NCBI RefSeq assembly: GCF_902769175.1
Contig: NZ_CACXNW010000002.1
Location: forward strand, 45,411-109,410
DNA: 64,000 nt
Direction of reading: 5' to 3'
Origin: an uncultured Methanobrevibacter sp.
GTDB lineage: Archaea; Methanobacteriota; Methanobacteria; Methanobacteriales; Methanobacteriaceae
In this document: positions 55,279 to 64,000 of the stretch, in pieces
Layout: each line of letters opens with the position of its first letter
Position numbering within the stretch: position 1 is the first letter of the stretch
Notes under the pieces: model-generated
The model's input: only the letters and a program-made list of their open reading frames with translations
Databases searched by the model: none
Told to the model about the DNA's origin: nothing
Translations under genes and position numbers: made by a program

Positions 55279-56115
55279 ATGAAAGAAGAGAATAATGATG
55301 ATTATTTTGAAAAGCAAAATCCCTCTGTTTTACGCTCAATTGGAGGATTGCTTACTTTTTCAACTATCCTTCCATTAAACATTTACACAACAATCGATGA
55401 AATGGCTAAAATGACTTGGTTTTGGCCAGTTCTTAATGGAATTGTTGGATTGCTTGCAGCGATAATTGCATATGTTTTAGCAAGATTTATCCATTTTGAC
55501 CCGCTCCTAATAGCTGCAATCGTTTATGGATTCCTATTGCTAATCAATGGATTCAATCATTTTGATGGATTGATGGACTTTGGAGATGGGGTGATGGTTC
55601 ATGGAAGCCCTGAGAAAAAGCTAAGCATTATGAAAGATCCTATGACTGGAGTGGGAGGAATATCCACAGGATTCATTGTAGGAACAATTACAATTGCTGC
55701 ATTTGCATCCTTAATCAATTATGCTTACACAATCAATTTCAACATGATTTTATTGATCATTGTTGCTGAAATCGCAGCTAAAATAGGATTAACAACCTGT
55801 GCCATATGTTCTGCATCAAGTGATGAAGGAATCGGCAAATATTTCATAAAATATATGAACTTAAAGAATTATGTTGCTGGATTAATAATATGCTTAATAT
55901 TAGCTGCAGCACTTAGCCTAAAAGTAGGATTCCACATAGGAATAATAGGAATTATTGGAGGAGCATTTGGCGGTTCATTAACTGCATTGATTGCTAAAAG
56001 ACATCTTAAGATTGCAAATGGAGATGTCCTCGGAACTTCAAATGAATTAGGAAGACTTTTCTCATTGCTTGGAATGTTAATGGCAATTTCAATAAGTTTT
56101 AGTGCTTTAATTTAA
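55279..56115 (+). CDS. cobS: Cobalamin synthase, adenosylcobinamide-GDP ribazoletransferase
   Basis: A 278-residue integral membrane protein with about 7 spans. It joins alpha-ribazole (phosphate) to GDP-cobinamide, the last step of cobamide assembly. Signatures: SIGGLLTFSTILPLNIYTTI, the acidic FNHFDGLMDFGDGVMVHG and KLSIMKDPMTGVGGIST. Cobamides are essential here for the Mtr methyltransferase of methanogenesis. It follows the CobZ-like gene by 20 bp. Confidence 0.93.
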   Translation: MKEENNDDYFEKQNPSVLRSIGGLLTFSTILPLNIYTTIDEMAKMTWFWPVLNGIVGLLAAIIAYVLARFIHFDPLLIAAIVYGFLLLINGFNHFDGLMDFGDGVMVHGSPEKKLSIMKDPMTGVGGISTGFIVGTITIAAFASLINYAYTINFNMILLIIVAEIAAKIGLTTCAICSASSDEGIGKYFIKYMNLKNYVAGLIICLILAAALSLKVGFHIGIIGIIGGAFGGSLTALIAKRHLKIANGDVLGTSNELGRLFSLLGMLMAISISFSALI

Positions 56116-56335
56116 ATATTATGCAACAATAATAAAATAATAAAATAATAAAATACAATAATCAAATAAAAATAATAAACTAAAATAATAAAATAATAAA
56201 ATAAACTAAAATAATAAAATAATAAAATAAACAAATAAACTAAAATAATGAACTAAAATAATAAAATAATAAAATAAACAAATAAAACAAAAAAAATTAG
56301 GAATTTATACTAACTATTTAATGAAAAAATAAAGA
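56116..56335. repeat. Low-complexity (AATAATAAAATAAT)n spacer
   Basis: The 220 bp after cobS are almost wholly the words AATAATAAAATAAT, AATAAACTAAAATAATAAAA and AATAAACAAATAAA. They include three near-copies of a block of about 40 bp (steps near 34-45 bp). It has no coding potential. Confidence 0.7.
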
Positions 56336-56359
56336 ATGACAGAATTAAAGAGTGAAAAA

Positions 56360-56917
56360 ATGAATATAAACGTTTTAAGATTAGACCACAGAATTGGAAG
56401 AGACACCCGTATTACAACCCATGTTTGTTTGACTGCAAGAGCATTCGGAGCAAGCAAAGTATGGTTAGCTGGAGAGGAAGACCATAGCATGATGAAAAGC
56501 GTTCGAGACATTGCAGATAGATGGGGAGGAGACTTTGAAATAGAATATAACAATTCATACATGGAAGTCATAATGAACTGGAGAGAAAATGGTGGAAAGA
56601 TAGTTCATTTAACAATGTATGGATCTCAAGCTCATGAAATTGTAGATGAAGTGAGAGAAACCGGTGATGACATATTGATTATCGTAGGTGGGGCAAAAGT
56701 ACCTACAAAAGTTTATAAAAATGCTGATTGGAATGTTTCTGTAACTACACAACCTCATTCTGAAGTTGCTGCACTTGCTATTTTCCAACATCTATTAATG
56801 GATGGAAAAGAATTTGATTTGGAATTTGAAAATCCAGTATTTGAAGTTATTCCAACTGCTCATGGAAAAACAGTAAATATCCATGATGAAAATAGAAAAA
56901 CCAATAAAGAAGAATAA
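56360..56917 (+). CDS. trm56: tRNA (cytidine(56)-2'-O)-methyltransferase
   Basis: An archaeal Trm56 of 185 residues. The SPOUT knot region is seen in NINVLRLDHRIGRDTRITTH, then ARAFGASKVWLAGEED and IIVGGAKVPTKVYKNADWNV and the SAM-binding TTQPHSEVAALAIF. It methylates the 2'-OH of C56 in the T-loop of tRNAs. The ATG at 56360 gives the usual MNINVLRLDHR start behind GAGTGAA; an ATG at 56336 would add eight residues without a clear SD. Confidence 0.92.
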   Translation: MNINVLRLDHRIGRDTRITTHVCLTARAFGASKVWLAGEEDHSMMKSVRDIADRWGGDFEIEYNNSYMEVIMNWRENGGKIVHLTMYGSQAHEIVDEVRETGDDILIIVGGAKVPTKVYKNADWNVSVTTQPHSEVAALAIFQHLLMDGKEFDLEFENPVFEVIPTAHGKTVNIHDENRKTNKEE

Positions 56918-56958
56918 TCTTTATTTTTCTTTATCTTTTTTTAAAAATAGTCTTTTTA

Positions 56959-57043
56959 ACATACATCCCATAATTAAGAAATAAAATCGCCTTAACGTTT
57001 AAACACATATCCCTAATTAAGAAATAAAATCATCTAAACGTTT
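56959..57043. repeat. 43-bp duplication of the DUF763 gene 3' end
   Basis: ATTAAGAAATAAAATC occurs at 56973 and 57016, a 43-bp step. Flanks (CATCCCATA/CATATCCCTA and CTTAACGTTT/TCTAAACGTTT) are also conserved. The right copy encodes the last codons and stop of the DUF763 gene, so the copy at left is a duplicate of the gene end. Confidence 0.75.
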
Positions 57044-58139
57044 TAAGGCTTTCATCTTATCATACTTATCTAATTTTGCCTGATAAAGAGCATCCTTTAC
57101 AGTTGCTATAGAATGGTCATAAACATCTCTGCCAACAGGATATGGGAATCCATCCTTTCTCCGTGACTGAAGGAATATTTAACTGGATCTTTCCAACTTG
57201 CAGGCTCACCAAAGACCAAATCAGATATTAAAGCTAAAGCCCTTATCTTTTTAGGGCCAATCCCCTGAAGCAAAATCAAATCTTCATATTTTTCAGGCTG
57301 AATTTCCCAAGCATTTTTTTAAGACTTCAAACTCCTTATCAGATAAATCCATATCTAAAACCTGATGGTGAGCAGGCAATGTGAGGGAATTGGTCTCTTC
57401 AATGCTAAAGTCAGTGAGCAAAAGTTGATTAGAATCTTTTCTTTTAAAATAGCTTCTTAAATAGTCGGGATTGTCATTGATTAAATCAACACTGATTTTT
57501 TTGAGCTTCAGCACTATCCTTTGAAGCCATATTTAATGCCTTGCTTTCCTTTTTATCACAGGAAATTCCATTATGTGGGTCTTCTAAAAAACTGGAAACA
57601 TTTTCTCCCATCCAATGATAGCGCCTTGCATATTTTGTAGCTGTGTTCATCCCTTGCTGAACTACTGCCCAATTTCCCTTTTCTGTAATGAAGAAGTTAT
57701 GAACATATAATGTATAGCCATCTTGAATACATGAATTGTCTACCTTTGCAGACAATTTGCTTGAATTAATCATGTCAGTTACATTGGAACTTTTTAGATT
57801 GAATATTTCTCCAACTAATTCAATTCCCTGAGGAGTTTTTCGTGAAGCGGTTCCCTTTCCTCCAGAGATAAAAATTCCATGCTTTTCAGGATCAATTGAA
57901 GATTTCAATGCACCGAGAGTTGTTGTGGTTGTACCTGAAGAATGCCAATCAAATCCAATGACACATGAAAATGCTTGAAACCAGTAGGGATCAGATATGC
58001 GGTTTAAAAACTCATTAGTGCCATATTCTTCTATAACAACTTCACTGATGGCACCAGATAGCTTTGTCATCCTGTCAAAGAGCCATCTAGGTGTGTGACC
58101 TCCATGTAATGGTAAATTGGTTGTCCCTCTTCGTTGCAT
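57018..58139 (-). pseudogene. DUF763 protein, broken by three frameshifts
   Basis: The family start MQRRGTTNLPLHGGHTPRWL and the core SCVIGFDWHSSGTTTTTLGA are intact to about residue 215 (58139-57486). The rest is spread over other frames. An A7 run (plus-strand T7, 57496-57502) that would read QKISVDLINDNPDYL as A6 breaks the frame first. A second A7 run (57314-57320) would give LKNAWEIQPEKYEDLILLQG as A6. A third lesion near 57159-57163 separates KYSFSHG from RKDGFPYPVGRDVYD. Downstream the homology runs to MKALKRLDDFIS and a stop at 57018. It carries an HhH-like LQGIGPKKIRALALIS segment. The family is widespread in archaea and of unknown function. The SD AAGGAGATATTCT precedes the ATG. Confidence 0.8.
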
Positions 58140-58271
58140 AGAATATCTCCTTAAGGTTTAAAAAAATATTAATATTTAAAAAAGTTTTTCTAATTATTAT
58201 TTTATAAAAAATAGTATTTAAAATTAAAAAGAGCATTTGAAAAATAATATAAATCTCCATAAATTCATAGA

Positions 58272-58775
58272 TTATTTTAAAGATTCCCCATGTGCAATAG
58301 CTACAATACCTGGAATATCCTTTACTTCCAATTGGAAAAATGCTTCCATTCCTTCCTCTTCATAGGCAACACATTTTTTAGAGATTACATTGTTTGTTAA
58401 AAGTGCAGCAACAGGTGGGGTTACAATAGAAACAGAATTATGCTCATTTAAGCTTTTTTTAGTCTCTTCAGATAGAGACCCTTTCCCAATGTGAAACTTA
58501 ACTCCTGAAGCAGATAATGTGGGAATTGATGATTCGATTTCAGCCTTATTGCTTGTAGTTGGAGCAATCCCTGCAACACTAAAAGCGGTATGCATTATGA
58601 CCATGCCTTCAAAATCAAATGGATATTTCTCTATATCATCATTTTCTATGGATTTGACTAATTTTGGCAAGACTGCATCTCTCCCACAATACATAATCCC
58701 AGAAAGGGATATCTTATCTCCAACCTTCAAATCATTTATTACATCATCACTAATAGGAGTAACTATTTTTTTCAT
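58272..58775 (-). CDS. fumB: Fumarate hydratase class I, beta subunit
   Basis: A 167-residue C-terminal-type (beta) subunit of the two-part iron-sulfur fumarase, or a related L-tartrate dehydratase. It hydrates fumarate to malate in the incomplete reductive citric acid route of methanogens. Motifs: VGDKISLSGIMYCGRDAVLP, AGIAPTTSNKAEIESSIPTL, GKGSLSEETKKSL and ISKKCVAYEEEGMEAFFQL. The Fe-S alpha subunit is elsewhere. The start ATG has only a weak SD. It precedes the DUF763 gene on the same strand. Confidence 0.92.
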   Translation of the reverse strand: MKKIVTPISDDVINDLKVGDKISLSGIMYCGRDAVLPKLVKSIENDDIEKYPFDFEGMVIMHTAFSVAGIAPTTSNKAEIESSIPTLSASGVKFHIGKGSLSEETKKSLNEHNSVSIVTPPVAALLTNNVISKKCVAYEEEGMEAFFQLEVKDIPGIVAIAHGESLK

Positions 58776-59236
58776 ATAATTAAATATTTTTTTTAGAATT
58801 TATAAAATTTTCCAATATCAAAAGTTCCAATGAAAAAAAATAATGAGAAAGAAAAATTAAAAAAAATAGTGAAAAATAACAATTGAGCAAAAGCAAAAAT
58901 ATGATAAAAAATTTAAGTTAATTTAATTAAAAATAAGCCCAATTAAATAAATGTTGATGAGGAATAATATTAAAAATATACAAGGAATTTTCAATATAAT
59001 AAAGTACAATAGCATATAATAAAAAATTTTATTGGAAATATGTATATGTGAAGCCTAAGAAAAATTAAATATTAGAAAAAAATGAAAAAATGATAAGTGA
59101 AAAATAATAAAAAATTGTGAAAAATAGAAAAAATAGAAAAAATAGTCAAATGATTAAAAATAGAAAAAAATGAAAAAATAGAAAGAATAGTTAAATGAGT
59201 AAAAATAAAAAAAGTTAAGAATTTAAAATAAAACAA
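58776..59236. other. 461-bp A-rich gap without a gene
   Basis: The half next to fumB is AT-rich promoter-like DNA with a TATATGTG element (about 59040) on the plus strand. The rest is low-complexity (AAAAATAGAAAAAATG words with steps of about 9-40 bp). No SD-linked open frame was seen on either strand. Confidence 0.6.
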
Positions 59237-59614
59237 TTATTCTAAATTACCATCAACTACACCAAGCTTTTCTTGGTCTTTATCATATGAAGAACCTATC
59301 AATTCACCAGATTCGGAGTCATATTGGCGGAAACCTCCATCTTTGTAAGTGACTTCACGATATGATCCTTCACCATTTTGGCTATTAGGTTTAACAATTT
59401 CACTAACAATATCGCTGCCGCTTCCACCATTTGAAGAACCGCTTGAGCTATCAGATGAAGTAACTTGATCTACCTTATCTGCTACTTTATGAAAAGTGCC
59501 TGAATCATCATTATCAGCAACATTTGCAATATCATGCATGAAATTTAATGCAAAAGCACCACCTACTAAAAGTACAACTACAATAACTATTAAAGCTAAA
59601 ACAGAGCCTTTCAT
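59237..59614 (-). CDS. Small anchored extracellular protein
   Basis: I do not recognise this 125-residue protein. One N-terminal membrane span (residues about 5-23, LALIVIVVVLLVGGAFAL) is followed by an acidic segment, a Ser/Gly linker (SSDSSSGSSNGGSGSD) and a C-terminal block YREVTYKDGGFRQYDSESGE. It is probably exposed outside the membrane. The layout and the polar 'YY/YK-D-EG/SGE' tail recall the gene at 12322, so both may be small cell-surface proteins of one lineage group. The SD AGGTGATAAA is clear. Confidence 0.68.
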   Translation of the reverse strand: MKGSVLALIVIVVVLLVGGAFALNFMHDIANVADNDDSGTFHKVADKVDQVTSSDSSSGSSNGGSGSDIVSEIVKPNSQNGEGSYREVTYKDGGFRQYDSESGELIGSSYDKDQEKLGVVDGNLE

Positions 59615-60004
59615 TTTATCACCTCGTTTAATCTTTCATTTATTTTATTAGACATACCTATTAAAATAGTTTTCTATTACAATATGAAATAGCAAAAAAA
59701 TAAAACAATATTCATTTGAAAAAAGGAAATAAAGTCAAAAAAGAATAATAAACAATATTCATTTGAAAAAAGGAAATAAAGTCAAAAAAGAATAATAAAC
59801 AATAAGGATTAAAAAAAGAACTAAAAATAAGAACCAAAATAAAAAAATAAAAAAAAATTAGAATAAAAAAATAAGAAAAAATAATAGAATGATAGAAAGT
59901 AATAAGAAAAAGAAGTAAAATAAAAATAAAAAAATAAGAATAAAAAAATAAATAAAAATAATAAAATGATAGAAAATAATAATAAATAAAAAGAACTAAA
60001 AAAC
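59615..60004. other. 390-bp A-rich gap with a 47-bp duplication
   Basis: Next to the anchored protein gene lies a TATA-type region (about 59,640-59,690). Then follow the 47-bp duplication listed separately and a long run of AATAAAAAAATAAGAATAAA-like DNA down to the mfnA stop codon. No gene was seen. Confidence 0.6.
59705..59798. repeat. 47-bp tandem duplication
   Basis: CAATATTCATTTGAAAAAAG begins at 59706 and 59753, an exact 47-bp step. The two units (each ending AAAAAAGAATAATAAA) are identical. It is the third array in this window with exactly this period. Confidence 0.88.
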
Positions 60005-61171
60005 CTAAATAGACTTAGAAATCTCTTCTAAATCATTTATAAGTTCAACTAAATGCTCTTTTTTAATATGATTCATTAAAATAACCCGAATTGCTTCAGG
60101 ATAAGAGGAGCAAGAAACTTTCCAATTTTTATCTTCAAGCAAATTAGCCAAATCATCAGTTTCAATATCTGGATGATTGAAAGCAACTATATTCAATTTA
60201 GGCTCTATAATCAATTCATAACCTAAATTTTTAAGATTTTCTGCAAGGAAATGAGTTTTTTCCATAGCTTCAATAGCATTTTTAGCATATCCTTCTTTTC
60301 CTAAATAGCTCATTACTGCATAAGTTGCAGCTGAAGCGGCACCTAAACGGGTTCCAACAATAGTGGATTGATGCTTGACTGTCAAATAAGGAAAATCAAC
60401 AGATATTGCGTCCAAATAGGATTGGTCTCTAAATAATATTCCTCCAGAAGGAATTGGAGAAAGCCCCATCTTATGAGGGTCAACAGTAATTGACCTTACC
60501 CCTTCAAGTGAAAAGTCAAAATCAGGAAAATCATATCCTCTTTCTTTTAGGAAAGGAATTGTAAATCCTCCAAATGCTGCATCCACATGCAAGTGAATAT
60601 CATTTTCAACTGCTATTTTTGACAAGTCTTCAATTGGATCTATCATGCCTAATTCAGTAGTTCCTGCTATGCCTACAATAGCTACAGTATTATCATTAAC
60701 ACACTCTTCAACGCATTTGGTGTCAATGAGGTAATTTTCATCTAAATCCACACGAATCAATTTTAAATTTAACATATCTGCCGCTTTTTTGAATGAAAAA
60801 TGAGCAGACTTAGGAACTATCATCTCACCATTTTCAATTCCCTTATTATCCCTTGCAAGATTTCTTGCAGATCTTATTGCCATAATATTGGCTTCAGTGC
60901 CACCAGTAACCATATGCCCTGCAGGATTTTCAATGGATAAAAAGGAACCAATCATTTTCAATACGGTATCTTCGATTAATTTAGTTCCTTTGAAAAGACC
61001 AGGATCCCCTAAATTAGAATCAATAAATTTAAAAAAAGCCTCTTTTGCAATAGGATGTGCTTCTGTACACATAGAACCTAAGATTCTTCCATCAGAATAT
61101 TTGCAATCCATTGCTTGAAATTTATCTAATTGAGAAAAGATCTCATCATGGAATATTGGTTTTTCATTCAT
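60005..61171 (-). CDS. mfnA: L-tyrosine/L-aspartate decarboxylase MfnA
   Basis: A 389-residue PLP enzyme of the group II decarboxylases. In methanogens it decarboxylates tyrosine to tyramine for methanofuran, and aspartate to beta-alanine for coenzyme A. Motifs: [35 protein letters not shown], the PLP lysine in [16 protein letters not shown] and [17 protein letters not shown]. The ATG at 61171 follows AAGGTGAT; the longer reading starts at a GTG inside this SD and is unlikely. Confidence 0.93.
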   Translation of the reverse strand: MNEKPIFHDEIFSQLDKFQAMDCKYSDGRILGSMCTEAHPIAKEAFFKFIDSNLGDPGLFKGTKLIEDTVLKMIGSFLSIENPAGHMVTGGTEANIMAIRSARNLARDNKGIENGEMIVPKSAHFSFKKAADMLNLKLIRVDLDENYLIDTKCVEECVNDNTVAIVGIAGTTELGMIDPIEDLSKIAVENDIHLHVDAAFGGFTIPFLKERGYDFPDFDFSLEGVRSITVDPHKMGLSPIPSGGILFRDQSYLDAISVDFPYLTVKHQSTIVGTRLGAASAATYAVMSYLGKEGYAKNAIEAMEKTHFLAENLKNLGYELIIEPKLNIVAFNHPDIETDDLANLLEDKNWKVSCSSYPEAIRVILMNHIKKEHLVELINDLEEISKSI

Positions 61172-61371
61172 AAAAATCACCTTAATTTTAAAATAAAGAA
61201 ATATTATTTTTTTAATGTTATCCCATCATAAAAATCGATAGAACTTAAGCAATCATCAAATAATAAAAATAATATTAAAAAAATAATAAGACATAAAAAG
61301 AATAAACAAACTGTTAGAAATAAAAAAATAAAGATTTAAAAGATTTAACTTTTAAATCAATAAATTTAGAA

Positions 61372-63648
61372 TTATAACTGTTTTCTTGCTGCATCAAGCA
61401 TGATTTTCTTTTCAGCTCTTGCAACAGTTTTTCTTACTTCTTCTACTGCATCAGTATTGGAAGATACACTTGTAATTCCAAATTTAACAAGTTTTTCAAC
61501 GATATGAGGTACACTACCTGCTTGACCACAGATACTGCATGTTACACCTGCTGCTGCACAATGCTTAATGGTTCTTTCAATTAAAGCCATTACTGCAGGG
61601 TGTTCTTCTCTGTAGTGTTTTGCAACAAGGTCATTGTTTCTGTCTACTGCAAGAGTGTATTGGGTCAAGTCATTGGTACCAAGACTTACAAAGTCAATTC
61701 CTTCTGCAATGTATTCATCAATTAAGATTGCAGCTGCAGGAATTTCAACCATCATACCAAATTCAACATCCACTTGAGGTTCCATACCTACTTCTCTACA
61801 TAATTCCTTAGCTCTTCTAAGCTCGGAAGGATGTTGTGATAATGGAATCATGATTCCAATGTTTTTGTAACCTTTATCGTGAAGCTTTTTGATTGCTTTG
61901 AATTCAGCTTTTAAGATTTCAGGTTCATCCAATTCTCTTCTGATACCTCTCCAACCTAACATTGGGTTGTGTTCTCTAGGTTCATCTTCTCCACCTTCAA
62001 GGGTGATGAACTCATCAGTAGGAGCATCAAGAGTTCTGTACCATACAGGTTTTGGATAGAATTCATCTGCTACTTTTAAAACACCTTCAGCAATTGTATC
62101 AATCAATTTATCTTCATCACCATCAAGGATGAATTTTTTAGGGTGGACACCAGTAGATAACATCATGTGTTCAGTTCTGAGTAATCCTACTCCATCAGCA
62201 CCAGTAGCTGCTGCTTTAGGAGCTGCTTCAGCCATACTTACATTTGCTTTTACTTCAGTAACAGTGATTAAAGGAGTTGCAGATACTTGTACTGCAGCTT
62301 CAGCGGTTTTTTCACTTTCAGCACCTTTGATGATGCCTTTGTATACTAAACCTTTTTTACCGTCAGCAGTAACTTCATCGTTTTCCTTTAAGGTAGTGGT
62401 TGCATCACCAGTACCTACTACACAAGGAATACCTAATTCTCTTGAAATAATAGCTGCGTGACAGGTTACTCCACCTTCATCGGTTACAATACCAGTAGCT
62501 CTTTTCATAGCAGGAACCATATCGGGAGTGGTCATAGTGGTGACCATTACGTCTCCTTCTTGGACCTTGTCAAGTTCATCAAGTTCTAAAATGACTTTTA
62601 CAGTACCTGATGCTAAACCTGGACTTGCACCAAGACCTTTGATTAATACTTCTAAATCTACTTCCTCTTCAGAGGATTCATCTTTAGCATCACCTAAGGT
62701 AGTGATTGGTCTGGATTGTAATAAGAATAAGTTTCCATCATGGAATGCCCATTCGGTATCTTGAGGTTTGCCGTAGTGACCTTCCACTCTTTTAGCCATT
62801 TCAACAAGTTCAATTAATTCATCATCAGACAAGACCCTTTCGTTTCTTAAGTCTTCAGGAACATCAACTTGAATGGAGATTCCTCCTTCTTCATTTGTAA
62901 ACATGGTTTTCTTGTCACTGATTGTAACATTTAAGACCTTGTTGGTTTCTTTATCTACAGCATAGTTATCAGGAGTTACAGATCCACTTACTACAGATTC
63001 ACCAAGTCCCCATGATCCTTCGATTAAAGCAATGTTTTCACCGGTGGATGGGTTTACAGTAAACATTACCCCTGCCTTGTCAGAGTCAACCATTTGTTGA
63101 ACAACTACTGCAATGTACACTTGAGAGTGTTCAAAGTTGTTTTCTTCTCTGTAGAAAATAGCTCTTGCTTCAAATAAGGAAGCCCAACATTTTCTTACAT
63201 ATTCGATTACGTTTTCTAATCCTTGAACGTGTAGGAAAGTATCTTGTTGACCTGCAAAGGAAGCTTCTGGTAAGTCTTCTGCAGTAGCGGAAGAACGAAT
63301 AGCTACATCTGCTTCATCTTCCCCAACTCTTTGGGATAATTGGTTGTAAGCTTCAATAATATAAGTTGAAATATCTTCAGGTATAGGAGTTTTGATAATA
63401 ATGCTTTTAATTTCTTCAGCAGCTTCTTGAAGTTCTTTAGTGTTATTAATATCGATTTGGTCTAAAATATCCATAACACTATTAAAAATTCCAGTATCTC
63501 TCATAAACTTATCATAAGTTTTAGAGGTTACTACAAATCCTGGAGGTACAGGAATACCTGCTTGGGTTAATTCACCTAAATTAGCACCTTTTCCACCAGC
63601 AATACCTAAATCATCTTTGCTTAAATCTTCAAATTTTTTAACATACAT
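61372..63648 (-). CDS. ppsA: Phosphoenolpyruvate synthase
   Basis: A 758-residue PEP synthase that turns pyruvate and ATP into PEP, AMP and phosphate for gluconeogenesis. The N-terminal ATP-grasp part reads GGKGANLGELTQAGIPVPPG, then ASFAGQQDTFL and LLQSRPIT. The swivelling phosphohistidine domain has GGVTCHAAIISRELGIPCVV. The C-terminal PEP-binding barrel has GADGVGLLRTEHM, FGMMVEIPAAAIL, FVSLGTNDLTQYTL and CSICGQAGS. The ATG at 63648 lies behind AAAGGAAGGAAAAAC; the longer reading from 63672 starts with MCLKEGKT, which is just the translated SD. Confidence 0.96.
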   Translation of the reverse strand: MYVKKFEDLSKDDLGIAGGKGANLGELTQAGIPVPPGFVVTSKTYDKFMRDTGIFNSVMDILDQIDINNTKELQEAAEEIKSIIIKTPIPEDISTYIIEAYNQLSQRVGEDEADVAIRSSATAEDLPEASFAGQQDTFLHVQGLENVIEYVRKCWASLFEARAIFYREENNFEHSQVYIAVVVQQMVDSDKAGVMFTVNPSTGENIALIEGSWGLGESVVSGSVTPDNYAVDKETNKVLNVTISDKKTMFTNEEGGISIQVDVPEDLRNERVLSDDELIELVEMAKRVEGHYGKPQDTEWAFHDGNLFLLQSRPITTLGDAKDESSEEEVDLEVLIKGLGASPGLASGTVKVILELDELDKVQEGDVMVTTMTTPDMVPAMKRATGIVTDEGGVTCHAAIISRELGIPCVVGTGDATTTLKENDEVTADGKKGLVYKGIIKGAESEKTAEAAVQVSATPLITVTEVKANVSMAEAAPKAAATGADGVGLLRTEHMMLSTGVHPKKFILDGDEDKLIDTIAEGVLKVADEFYPKPVWYRTLDAPTDEFITLEGGEDEPREHNPMLGWRGIRRELDEPEILKAEFKAIKKLHDKGYKNIGIMIPLSQHPSELRRAKELCREVGMEPQVDVEFGMMVEIPAAAILIDEYIAEGIDFVSLGTNDLTQYTLAVDRNNDLVAKHYREEHPAVMALIERTIKHCAAAGVTCSICGQAGSVPHIVEKLVKFGITSVSSNTDAVEEVRKTVARAEKKIMLDAARKQL

Positions 63649-63808
63649 TGTTTTTCCTTCCTTTAAACACAATTATTAAACAATTTACACTAAAATTGAA
63701 TGTTAATAATGTTTGGATATTAACTTAAGATCCAAAAAATATAATTTTGATGAAAAAATTAAAAAAATAAAATTATTAAAAAAAGAAAATAATTAAAAAG
63801 CAAAAAGC

Positions 63809-64000
63809 TTATTTAACTAATTCTGCTCCTTTTTCTACAACGATTCTGCAGGATACAGGCATTTTCATACCTGCTCTTTTTAAAGCGGTTTTAGCGTCTT
63901 CGAAGTTTTTAGGGTTTACATCAATAGACATGATCTTTTGATTGGTTTTTACTAAAGCTTCTACACTGATTGCTTTACCGAAAGCATTTCTCATACCGCT
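63809..64000 (-). CDS. rpl10e: Ribosomal protein L10e/uL16 (3' part)
   Basis: The last 64 codons of a gene that enters from beyond the right edge. The translation [20 protein letters not shown], then [20 protein letters not shown] and [18 protein letters not shown] matches the C-terminus of archaeal L10e (uL16), a large-subunit protein near the peptidyl-transferase centre. The open frame continues to base 64000, so the Met at 63994 is internal and not a start. The N-terminal part is not in this window. Confidence 0.9.
   Translation of the reverse strand, partial: SGMRNAFGKAISVEALVKTNQKIMSIDVNPKNFEDAKTALKRAGMKMPVSCRIVVEKGAELVK

Overview
The window looks like a chromosomal segment of a methanogenic archaeon of the order Methanobacteriales, most likely the genus Methanobrevibacter. 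The evidence is a very AT-rich sequence, the methyl-coenzyme M reductase activation ATPase AtwA, the methanogen-only marker 9 protein, archaeal GAPDH, Top6, aIF1A, Rio1, Trm56, MfnA and a UbiA-type lipid synthase. It also carries adhesin-like Ig-repeat proteins and a pseudomurein-peptidase-like surface protein, both typical of gut Methanobrevibacter. No tRNA, rRNA, CRISPR array or insertion sequence was seen.

Layout. Bases 1-5,700 hold a TfoX-C fragment, a DUF134 regulator, atwA, marker 9, precorrin-2 dehydrogenase and hemA, a set that centres on MCR and tetrapyrrole cofactors. Bases 5,800-18,700 run on the minus strand. They hold an AAA ATPase, a broken adhesin-like gene, an endonuclease IV-like protein, gap, a DUF2284 protein, a broken pseudomurein-peptidase-like gene, a broken CbxX-type AAA gene, and a CsoR repressor with a small membrane protein that share an operator motif. 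Bases 18,900-24,850 are an information-processing block: top6A, top6B, a Dim2-like KH protein, rio1 and aif1A. Bases 25,300-31,000 hold moeA, a GyrI-like protein, a TldD/PmbA protein, phosphoglycolate phosphatase and hypD.

Bases 31,300-47,800 are a surface-glycan region. It has a NeuA-PseG fusion, neuB, a GT-B transferase that may move the nonulosonic acid, a flippase, a split radical SAM gene, a hexapeptide acetyltransferase, a zinc-ribbon/NERD membrane protein, two GT4 glycosyltransferases, a GT39-like membrane transferase and a UbiA lipid synthase. Bases 48,000-64,000 carry metabolism genes (ino1, pycB, larC, cobZ-like, cobS, trm56, a broken DUF763 gene, the fumarase beta subunit, mfnA, ppsA) and end in the 3' part of ribosomal protein L10e.

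Two patterns stand out. First, intergenic regions repeatedly carry tandem repeats of about 46-54 bp whose sequences are unrelated to each other. Second, all visible reading-frame lesions (about nine) fall in five accessory genes, while every informational and central-metabolic gene is intact. The most promising undescribed biology is the CsoR-type operator in front of a 67-residue single-span membrane protein, the zinc-ribbon/DEIIPIHAE-repeat/NERD protein, and the nonulosonic acid locus with a 34-nt poly-A tract just upstream of its flippase.
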